Assembly: GCA_023375675.1 (NCBI GenBank)
Contig: JALQBC010000030.1
Coordinates: forward strand, 434,001-498,000
DNA from: Cytospora piceicola
Taxonomy: Eukaryota > Ascomycota > Sordariomycetes > Diaporthales > Cytosporaceae
Direction: 5' to 3'
Length of the DNA stretch: 64,000 nucleotides
Under the pieces are notes generated by a model. It was given only the letters and a program-made list of their open reading frames with translations. It was not told where the DNA came from and searched no databases. This document shows, one piece after another, positions 23,695 through 32,513 of this stretch (within the stretch, counting starts at the first letter, position 1; each line of letters starts with the position of its first letter). Made by a program: the position numbers and the translations under genes.

Positions 23695-26207
23695 AACCGC
23701 ACCGTAAATGGCACGAGAAGAGGCACTAACTTGGACCTTACCGACCTTTGACCGGAGACCCTCAATCAATAAATTGATGCCCAACTGTGCAGTGGGTAAT
23801 TGATAGGTTCGTATGTACAGGAAGTAGGTATGTATGTATGTATGTATGGATATGTATGTATGTTGGGGGGGCTGGCCCCTTTTCCAAGTCCCAGCGGCAC
23901 AGCAGCATGTTGACAGCGTCTGGGGGTTGGGAGGAGCATCTCGGCCGGGCTTCAATACAAACAAAAGCTGTTTGTGGAGCCTGACCATGGCGTGAGAGCA
24001 TGTTGTGTTATGCAGCTAGGATCATCACCACAGGGCATAGCCCCACCCTCGAACATGATGCACCTCTGTTGCCCTCGCTTGCTTATCTTCGCTGGCCAAC
24101 CGTTTCGCTGCAGTGTAACTACCACTTGCATAGAAATGTGGCGAAAGGGGCTCGCATGCTATGTGTACGAATTCCCAGGGGGGAGAGGGTGCCGGGGGGG
24201 AGGGTGGATTCGAAATGAGGTAGGATTAAAGGCTGACCGAGTCACAAGAGTGCTTACCAGGGATGTTGCATATTTTTGTTTATGCACTTTATAGCACATT
24301 GCTAATCATATCTACATGCGGCAGCTCACTTGGTCGACATTGAGGTTGCATATTAGTCGTACGTATAGCTTTCTGTATATCACGTTGCAGCGAATAATGC
24401 TCCTTGTCACCATCTTGTCGAAGGCCCGAATTTGATAACTGGGTTCCATCTCTGCTACGACCTAGGCCTGGGCGACTATGTACGTAATTTGTACACTAAG
24501 ATGTACCTACTATATCACATTCGGTACGCCTTATACGGCAATCCTAATGGATCAGGACGAGAATATAAATAGTTAATGATAGAACTTAATATATAATATT
24601 ATTGGTCTATAGTCTCAGCACCATCTATCTTAATTTAAATAAGAAGATAAGTCGTGCCTTTAAACTTCTAGAGATCCTTCTGGAATTTGTACATATTATA
24701 CTTTCCAAATACTGAATACTAATGATATCAGCCAAGACAAGCAAACCCTCTCGTTTCAATACAATTTTGGGTTCATGAGCTTCTCATATGTTGACTACAA
24801 AACCAATATACCAAGCTTAACTCAAGGGACTCGCCTTTGACACAAGTGATTTTGATAATCATATGTACATGTTCCGGTATCCCTGACGCTCTCAGCGATG
24901 CTCTGGCCGAGACCATAATTGGCAAAGTCACATCCAACGCTACAACATGCAATGTCAACTCGACACCGGAAGCGATTGAAACAACGCTGTTAGTGGAGTG
25001 CCAGTCACCTTACAGCAAGCAGTCTAGCTTGGGAGTGAGAAGACTCCGGGAACATAGCATCTCAAAACTGTTGGCTGCTTCATCTGCCGCAATGGTCCGA
25101 ATTCCCATCTATGCCCTATACTTTAAGCTAACATGTCGCAGATTTCTTGGAATAGTAAGGCCTTATCGTGAAGGGCGTCACTTGTGCATTGTCACAAAGG
25201 TAAAGCTGCGCTCGAGTGGTATCCGCAGCTAGGTAATCCGAATAATGCAAATAATGGATTGTATCTCCTCGTTAAAAGCTCGTCTGTCTTTCCTCCTTCT
25301 CTTTCCACCACATTCCTGTATCTGTTTATCAAGCACCGGTCGTTGAGACTGCCTTTTTATGAAGGCTGATAAATGAATTGGTGTCTACCCGTCAGCCATC
25401 TTCATTACTTTCCAATGGCTCTGTGATCTCGCGAGCTTTTCACTTATCTGCTACCAAACTCTACTACCGTAGGGTAAAGCAAAGTACACCGACCAGCCTA
25501 ATGTTGACAGGCCATTGATAGGCTAATGTTAGTAATACGCTAGTTCTTCTGCAGAAGCAATGGCTGAAGTATATAGTAATCTATATAGTGAGATTTCAAT
25601 GTTCGTACGGCAAATCGGAGTACCCCGGCTAGCAGAAACAGCATGCAAATAGTAAAGTAGAAGATCTTGAAGCAAGAATAATGTTTCTCTTCTGCTATTG
25701 CAGTCAATTTATTTGTTTACCCTATTATACATTTGACGCAGTATCAGTACGATCACGCTCTATCAAATTTGAGCCCAAGTCCATTCATTCATTTTAACAC
25801 CCCATTTGAACCCTCTGGCAGGGCTCTGAATAGTACACTTGAAACTCAGGCTCCATTTAGCCAATTCGAACAGTCATCCCAGTGAACAACCTATCACGAA
25901 AGCCAGGCTATCACTATAACTAGACCACTCGGATTACCATAGCCCAACTACGCAACCGTGAGCCTAGGGTCTGAGGTCGCTAAGGCTCCTCGCGACGATG
26001 CTCCAGAATTGGTACATCTCATAACCTGAGCAAGGATCCCCGTGCCAGGCCTGGGGCTTTACTACTCAAGTCACAGAACAACCCCTTCGAGAGTTGGTGC
26101 AAGCAAGTCTTGAGAGCTGGATGAATGCAGCGGGTGGTAAATCGTTGGCTCCATCAACCTAATTACTTTGCTAGTTTCCAGAATCAACTATACACAATAA
26201 TATAATT
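23695..26207. other. AT-rich gene-free region, left border of accessory island
   Basis: Rich in TATA/TAAT-type words, especially 24480-24760 and 25440-25880. No open frame longer than about 130 codons, and none is protein-like. It could be an ancient repeat degraded by C-to-T mutation, but I see no terminal repeats or transposase remnants. Confidence 0.5.
23829..23863. repeat. (TATG)n microsatellite
   Basis: About eight TATG units interrupted once (GGATATG). Lies just beyond the 3' end of the rhodopsin-fold gene. Confidence 0.9.
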
Positions 26208-27720
26208 TCAAGCCTCAGGGAAATGGGCTTCAAGACCAGAAATCTTATCAACCAGGATCTCGTGTTCCAGAGGAATACTTTGTGTTTCCTCAGACGGCGG
26301 TAATGAGCCCGGCAGGCCACTATCATCAGCTTCAGTGCTCCTATTGGGTGCTGTTGCAATGAAGAACCCATCTTCTTCCTCAGGGTCGTCCTCCAAGTAT
26401 TCAACATCTAGGAAGACACACCGGATTAGCTTCCGTAGGAACAATATCACTGATCGCCGCGCAGCCAGCTCTGACTGTCAAAATGGGCGAGGATTTGTCC
26501 AACGGGACTGGAAGGGAAAAACAAGAAGGGCGGACACTCACTCTTGACTTCCCACTTCTCATCAATAGCCTCGCTAGCACCAACGTCCCTCTTGGTAGTA
26601 ACTGGAGCACCAAACGTGACAACACATTTTGTCGCATGCCACACATCCTGCCACCCCTGGGTGGTATACCTAAGTCCCCGTATACAATACCCATTGTAGG
26701 CGTTCCCGGCCCCTGCCATCTTGACGACGTCGTCCTGGCCAAAGTTGTTGACAGCACATACGATCGAGTCCAACCCCGTCCCCGCCGCGAACGTGGCACC
26801 GGTGTACTTGGGGTTGGAGTACGTCCAGCCCGTCGCGTCCCACCACTGGCTCGCGGAGGCGGTGTTGTCGACGATGGACCACGTGAACTCGCGGCGGAAC
26901 TTCCACGATGTTTGGGCGTCGGGGCGGGTCGGCATGCCGTCGGGCTGCGGCATGCCGGTGGGGTAGGTCATTGGTTCTTGGGTGTTGGCGCCCACGGCAC
27001 CAGCCCTTGTCCAGGCTGAGGACATGAGTGTTAGCAGACTGACGAGCGACCATTTCTTCTCTGTGGTGGGGTGATTCTTCTGTTGTAAAAAGCGAAGCAG
27101 GTGTGACGTACCGGCATTTGTCCAGGGCACCCAATTATCGACTTGTTGGTCGGCTGGAATACTGCCATCGAGCTTGCCCCAGTTCGAGGTGAGGTCCCGC
27201 ACCATCTCTGGGCAATTAAAAAGTCAGTCACGCGGGCGAACTCTGCGCTTCCTTGGATGATCATTACAAATTCTCTGTGCGTAGGCAGGGTCGGTCATGA
27301 TGGCAACGTACTTTGACAAGTTCCCATTGGTATACGCCGACACGAAGGTCTGCGCCCGGTCTGCAGCATTGAGGAAGTTCCCGCCCTCCTCACTGGCTGC
27401 TCACGGCGCCTCGTCGCATTGGAGGGAGGTTGAGCGGCCCGTTTCGGCATTCAGTTCTTCCTGAATGTTTGAGCCTATCGGGACATTGGGGTTTAAGCAC
27501 ACAAGCATAGACATTCAAGGGCGACGAGGAGGTAAAATGTTTGCTTGCAGTATCCGGTCGGGCATTGCTGGCCTCGCCTCTCGCTGGCCCTCGTCATGTC
27601 GCCGGAGTATGTCAGGAACTTGGGCCGTTGGTTCATGCTCTTCCACCCGTCGCACATACCCTTCACCAGCACCGAGCTGATGCCGTCGGTGCTCAGGACT
27701 TGAACGCTGCCTAGCAGGTC
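26208..27720 (-). pseudogene. Broken secreted NucA/NucB-nuclease-like gene
   Basis: Minus-strand coding remnant reconstructed by hand. From 27720 downward it reads GMCDGWKSMNQRPKFLTYSGD and TRASERRGQQCPTGYC. After a probable intron it continues TSLQCDEAP, an in-frame TGA (27403-27401), then AASEEGGN. This resembles the DNase NucA/NucB domain, whose hallmark is CDEYPxA; the Tyr is already lost and the stop sits where homologues often have an aromatic residue (TGG to TGA would be one G-to-A change). The rest is better preserved: exons 27205-27112, 27015-26542 and 26407-26208 splice cleanly and encode FTWSIVDN, YTGATF and GYCIRGLRYTTQGWQ, ending HFPEA. The junction before 27205 gives another stop in my reading. 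No 5' part or signal peptide remains. In fungi this domain occurs in secreted proteins, sometimes beside chitinase modules (recalled, not checked). Confidence 0.55.
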
Positions 27721-28137
27721 GCAGTTGATTGTAACAACAGATTAGCATACGCAAACGGTCATCCGCCCTCTGAAGGTCGTTCGCGGATCATTTCCCATTA
27801 TCATGTGCACAGGAACATGTAACTGTAACCCTTGAATAAACTGAGGTATGCGCCATTCGGGGTATTCCATCATATACTTATGCATATGTCGGGGATCTTT
27901 GTACCCGACATCAGCAACCAGCGTCGGCCTTGATGCCGTTTAGCGTCACTGCTGCTGTCTCCCTCACTGTAGAGACAGCCCAGGTCTGATCAGACGCCTG
28001 GTCAACATACGAGGCTCAGAAATTGACCAGTCCTCCGCCAATGGAAGTCTCTCCACCATGGGGAGCATTCCCGTCCGAACAATACCTCATAGTATGGTAG
28101 CCTCCCACTTGAACTCTGGTGACCCTCCAGCGGTATT
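27721..28137. other. Gap between the nuclease relic and the orphan gene
   Basis: The 5' end of the relic should lie here, but no signal peptide or domain can be read on the minus strand. Also the promoter of the plus-strand gene that follows. Confidence 0.4.
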
Positions 28138-29097
28138 TTGAAGGAAGCACTGACGGAAACTCAGCGTCACGCCTCGAGCGCCGAACCTGGACCCCTTGCA
28201 CCAGCATCTGCATCTGCATCGGCATCTGCATCTGCATCGGCAAGCCAGACACAGACACAGACCCAGACGCTTATACAATCATTCCTCCGCCTCGACCCGA
28301 TCCCTAAAGAATGGGACACCACCGGCCGCGAAGCCCCCACCATCCCACCACCCATGGCCCTCCAGCCCACTGCCAACCAAGTGCGCCAGCTCCTGGCCCC
28401 ATGGCGCAGCCTGCATCTGCGCGAGGCGGCCGCCAGCATCTGGACGGACCGCTTCGACGAGGCCATCTGGCTGCGCACGCACTACCCCGCCGGTGACGGT
28501 GGCCTGTTCGCCGAGTGGCGCGAGGCCGACGCCGACAACGACCCGGACGCCGACGACGAGGGCCTGAAGTCGGCGTGGACGTGTCTTGACGACGCGGCGC
28601 TGTTTGGTTTCGGCGACGACTGGCGCCGGGTGTTTGATGTGTTGCCGGAGCTCGCGGGGCCGGTGCAGGGCTACGTGCGGTGCGGGTTCGAGGGTGGCCG
28701 GTTTGGGGCGCTCCGGGCGCAGCTGCGGGAGGCGTGCGCGGGCGTGCGCGACGACGCCGAGCGCGACGCCGAGGCCGAGGCGGGCCCGGCGGGGATGGCG
28801 CTGCAGGTCATGGCGGTCAACAGCTTCCTGATCGTCGCCGACGCGGAGGCGTGGGGGACGGGTCTGCTGCGGCTCTTGTACCTGGACGCACGGGGCAACG
28901 TGGTGCGGCACTCGCGGATCGCGCCCGAGGATGTCATGTACACGCGCAGTGAGTGGTTCGGCAAGAAGTTTCGCGATGGGCGGTGGTGGGTTGATGCGAG
29001 GGGGAGGGACGGGCTGGTGGTGGAGCCTGGTGGTGTGTTGGGCGAAATGTATACTGCGAGGGGCGAGATGGGGAGGGTTTTGTACGGCTTGGAGTAG
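28138..29097 (+). CDS. Intronless orphan protein, GC-rich
   Basis: Open frame of 319 residues with very high third-position G+C, sitting between AT-rich flanks. The N-terminal 45 residues are low complexity: an Ala-Ser dipeptide run followed by Gln-Thr pairs, both from microsatellite DNA. A start at 28354 (MALQPTANQVRQLL) would skip this part and leave 247 residues; I cannot decide between them. The body is acidic and globular-looking, with WTCLDDAALFGFGDDWRRVF in the middle and a hydrophobic core near the end (MAVNSFLIVADAEAWGTGLL, LYLDARGNVVRHSRIAPEDV). No membrane span or signal peptide. I do not recognise a family; the NSFLIVADxEA segment loosely recalls SMI1/KNR4-type folds, but that is weak. 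Confidence 0.65.
   Translation: MKEALTETQRHASSAEPGPLAPASASASASASASASQTQTQTQTLIQSFLRLDPIPKEWDTTGREAPTIPPPMALQPTANQVRQLLAPWRSLHLREAAASIWTDRFDEAIWLRTHYPAGDGGLFAEWREADADNDPDADDEGLKSAWTCLDDAALFGFGDDWRRVFDVLPELAGPVQGYVRCGFEGGRFGALRAQLREACAGVRDDAERDAEAEAGPAGMALQVMAVNSFLIVADAEAWGTGLLRLLYLDARGNVVRHSRIAPEDVMYTRSEWFGKKFRDGRWWVDARGRDGLVVEPGGVLGEMYTARGEMGRVLYGLE
28204..28269. repeat. Coding microsatellite (GCATCT)n then (CAGACA)n
   Basis: Six hexamers GCATCT/GCATCG encode alternating Ala-Ser, followed by CAGACA/CAGACC units encoding Gln-Thr. Lies inside the first 45 codons of the orphan frame. Confidence 0.9.
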
Positions 29098-29336
29098 GTA
29101 TGTGCGATGAGACTCAGATGCTACCTACATAGGTATAATTGGTACAGACAACAAGTCTTGTGGCCTGAAGAACTGAAGGTTTTCTTTTCCTAGGTTGAGG
29201 ATTGTTAAGGAGGCAGAGATGGTATTAGGGCCACTTTTTAGGGAAGAATAATACTTCGTACTTAGTAGATATATACTGAAAAGACATTTACAACAAGCCT
29301 CTATGATTCACCCGCCCCAGTCAACTGAAATAGATA

Positions 29337-29559
29337 CTAAGCCAGCACACAGACATCATATCCCAGGAAGAGTCCCTGGCAACTGGCCCCGACATCAGGA
29401 TTCCAGCCATAGAACTGCAATTGATTATTGTTAGTAACCAAACACTTCAACCAACAGGAACCTTGGATCATCCAGTCACTGTCGTAAACTCACCTGCTCC
29501 AAAGTAATCATAGCGTGACAGCATCTTGGACTGGGGTCATACTTTGTGGAGATCTCGCA
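29337..29559 (-). pseudogene. LysM domain fragment, minus strand
   Basis: Two minus-strand pieces, 29559-29494 and 29414-29337, splice in phase through a GTGAGT...TTGCAG intron. They read CEISTKYDPSP, ITLEQFYGWNPD, then VGASCQGLFLGYDVCVLA and a stop. This is the C-terminal two thirds of a fungal LysM chitin-binding domain (the YxWNP core and the xLxxGxxVCV end). Upstream, where the domain should begin with YY-x-V-x-x-GDTC, the frame reads YLRSISLAIVC, so the glycine-aspartate turn is gone. No signal peptide was found further 5'. It faces away from the plus-strand LysM remnant 190 bases off, so the two are divergent relics or one inverted duplicate pair. Confidence 0.6.
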
Positions 29560-29747
29560 TACGATGGCAAGTGAAATGCTTCGCAAGTATTATTCCGGTG
29601 TGTTTAAATTTACATGCCCAGGCGGGTATGTAAGCTTGATTTTGAGCTTATATTTAATCTTATTTCCGACCCTGGTCACACAAGTAAGGGTTCAAAAGAG
29701 CGTCCACTGCTGTCATAAGTTGCTTTGTGTGGCTGCCCAGGTGTCTG

Positions 29748-30531
29748 GGACCCTCTCCTGAGCAGACGGGGACTATAATGACATGTAAGCAACTGATGAT
29801 CGGGAACAGCATCCTCGCCCGTCAGTCGGCCGAGATTGGAGCTAATACATATATTTCCTAGGTAAGTCCTACTACAAGGTCGTTTCAGGAGATACCTGCC
29901 AAAAGATTCAATGTTGTTGACCACTATGGCACCTTCACGTTGGCCAACTTGTAAGTAGATTTCTGTTTGTTCAGTAAACCAAGACCCCTCCCTACCTTGG
30001 GGCACAACAAATCTTGTATTAAGCACGGGGTTTCTGACAATTTGTTACTTGTGTATAGCTACTCATGGAACCCAGCAGTTGGCTCGGACTGCTCGAGCCT
30101 GTTGGTAGGATACTACGTGTGCGTTGGTATCCCAGGCACACCGACTGGCATTGCCACAACCACTACAACCACTTCGAAGACCACGAGCGTATCGACAGGA
30201 CCGTCGCCAGAACAGACGGGAATTACATCAAGCTGTAAGTACCAACACTGCCCAATCATATAACTTTCTACTTTACCTCCCGCTCCTGTCCACGGAATTT
30301 TCAGGACCTCGAACCACTGTTGAAGCCTAATGTTGACGGCTACTTTAACTGACTGTATTGTGAAACCTTTCAGGCAAGTCCTACTACCTTGTCAAATCGG
30401 GTGATACATGTCAGATAATTGTCGACAAGTACAAAACGTTTACCCTGGCTCAATTTTATAGTTGGAACCCGGCTGTTCACAGTGACTGCTCGCTGCTGTT
30501 TGTGGGCTATTACGTCTGCGTAGGAACATGA
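29748..30531 (+). pseudogene. Two-LysM protein gene, frameshifted and 5'-truncated
   Basis: Exons 29748-29784 (linker GPSPEQTG), 29862-29950, 30059-30234 and 30374-30531 on the plus strand. Domain 1 starts CKSYYKVVSGDTCQKI, then loses frame at about 29907-29917: the downstream part (VDHYGTFTLANFYSWNP, DCSSLLVGYYVCVG) needs one base fewer. A Thr/Ser linker follows (GIATTTTTTSKTTSV), then an intact domain 2: CKSYYLVKSGDTCQIIV, TFTLAQFYSWNPAVH, CSLLFVGYYVCVGT, stop. LysM domains of this type bind chitin and occur in secreted effectors and in class V chitinases. The two domains share intron positions and a near-identical linker end, showing internal duplication. No start codon or signal peptide was found; 29560-29747 carries degraded LysM-like sequence. 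If an isoform skips exon 29862-29950, domain 2 could still be made. Confidence 0.7.
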
Positions 30532-32513
30532 GGAATTTTGGTTGAAGTTCTTCCAAATTGTGAAGCCACAAACTGTTCATTCTAGCTAGTCGTGGCCAAG
30601 AACAACAAGAGAATTTCGGTGCATAGGTTAAAAATTGGACAGTTGTCGAGAAGGATTTCACTATTGACCATTCCAGACAGAATACTTGGTCTATAATTTA
30701 AATTTGCAGTACTACCAGTTGACACTGTATTTCAGGTTCCCAAGGCTGCAACCTTTGAGAAAATTCAATTTTGCCCTACAGAAGTTGCATACACCACACT
30801 TAACATACGATCCGGGCAGGAAGATTATGTTCTATATGCTATTGGGAACTGTCTAGCACAAGCAAGGGCCAGCCGACATTGAAAGGATATCACGGTGCGG
30901 GAGAGAGAATGTGATTCTCATACAATTCTAGATAATATCAAGTAGCATCCGATATAAAGTCAAACGTTGGTTGTTCTCATCGCCTCACCATCTGCATCTG
31001 TCTGTGGTTCCGCAACTACGCCTTTACTGCAGGGAGCTTTTACTTTCAAGCCATGTCAGCAGCCTGCAGAGCGATGGGCGTGGTTAGGATGGATGGCCGT
31101 CCTTGGATCTGAAGGAACTATTGTCAGCTGATGCCGAGAAGTCCTCTTGAACAGGTGGGACGATGGTCATATTTGAATCGAAGTGAACATATTTCTTATT
31201 GCTGATAGCGCTCGGACGAGCTCCAGCATTTCGTACTCTACACGTTCGTATTGGTGCTGCCAGTGGCAAGCCTCTCAGCGATGGAATAAGACTGTTACCC
31301 TATGTAGGGTACGTAATCAGGCCTACAGCGTTACTTCCTTTACTTACACCTATTTCCTTCCCTTCCCTTAGGCTTTAGGCCTGTTTGTTTACTCTCTTCA
31401 ACAACAACACACTAACTGGAATTGAATGACTGTACCATACATGCAAACGTGCCTGTTCCTTCAGTCAGATCCAGCTCGTGTTGATACCTGATAAAGACCA
31501 CACTACATTCTGGTAGCAGGCGGCGGTAGCATCGCTTAATTACAACCTGGTCATCGTTGTTGCTAGGACGGACGATCGGGGATTTGTTATTCATTCAAGG
31601 TGGCGATTCTGAGTTGAATGAGAGCTTAGGTGAAAATGTGATGCTGAGTTGGTGGAGAAGGGAGTGTTTGTGTTTCAAGTGTATAACCAGACCTTTACGC
31701 ATATGAGAGGTTCGATTGTTAGCTGCTGCCGCCGAAAAAGTGCCGATTCTAGCATAAAAATAGAGGTCTTACGATGCATGGATGAGACCAACCTGCATAA
31801 TGTCAGTGCATATTAATATATAGGTTTACCCTACCCTATCTACCTGTAAACTCTCACCAACTTATCTCTCTAGCCCTTCCTCGTCCTTATATCCTAGTAG
31901 ACCCTATAAGCAGATTCTCTTGTCCAGTAGACTCTCACCCTGTCTACTAGTAGAATCCCTGTTACACCTCAGTCCAGATGTCGGCTTCTCGGTTGTAACG
32001 ATAGTTAGTTGCTACCTGGCCTAAACCCAGGGTTAGGGTTGAATGACCTATGCAGTCCCGCCACGCCGTAGCAGTTAGATTGTAAATGTTATCTTAAGTC
32101 AAGGCATTGATACGGAACGTGTTTATTTTAAAGTTTTTTTGCTTAGTAGTATAATCCAGCAGTTCTCGATTACATATAACATCCGGGTATAATAAGATAA
32201 AAGAACCCGTGATAACGTACATCAGCAACGTAAACTACCCTAGACACCCTAGACTCCGCTCTCCCGGCTTATTCTGCCAGGTTCCTAAACACTTCCAAAA
32301 CGACTGGGGGGGGGGAGGAGGCAACGCCGATTTTGAACAAATACATAGACCAATCATTAATCGAACAGGGGCCAGGCCAGACCAACGACGGATTTTCGCC
32401 TTCCCGCCATGCCATGCCATGCCATGCAATGCCATGCCACCTCCCGGCGGACTCTGCCGGACTATGCTCATCAACCCCACGGTCCCGACACGCACTACGC
32501 GGGCGCCTGGGGA
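30532..32513. other. AT-rich gene-free region, right border of accessory island
   Basis: No recognisable gene. Composition is AT-biased, notably 31780-31870 and 32090-32220. Several short CTAGTAG/CTACTAG words occur at 31895-31950. A single GGGTTAGGG near 32031 is too short to be an interstitial telomere. Confidence 0.5.
32406..32438. repeat. (GCCAT)n pentanucleotide repeat
   Basis: Six near-perfect GCCAT/GCAAT units just beyond the 3' end of the Q/P-rich gene. One unit is altered (GCAAT). Confidence 0.9.

Noticed and set aside
23695..26207. Possible degraded transposon
   Set aside because: AT-rich, but no terminal repeats, target duplications or transposase homology could be read.
32029..32040. 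Telomere-like GGGTTAGGG word
   Set aside because: Only about one and a half units, with no array; compatible with chance.
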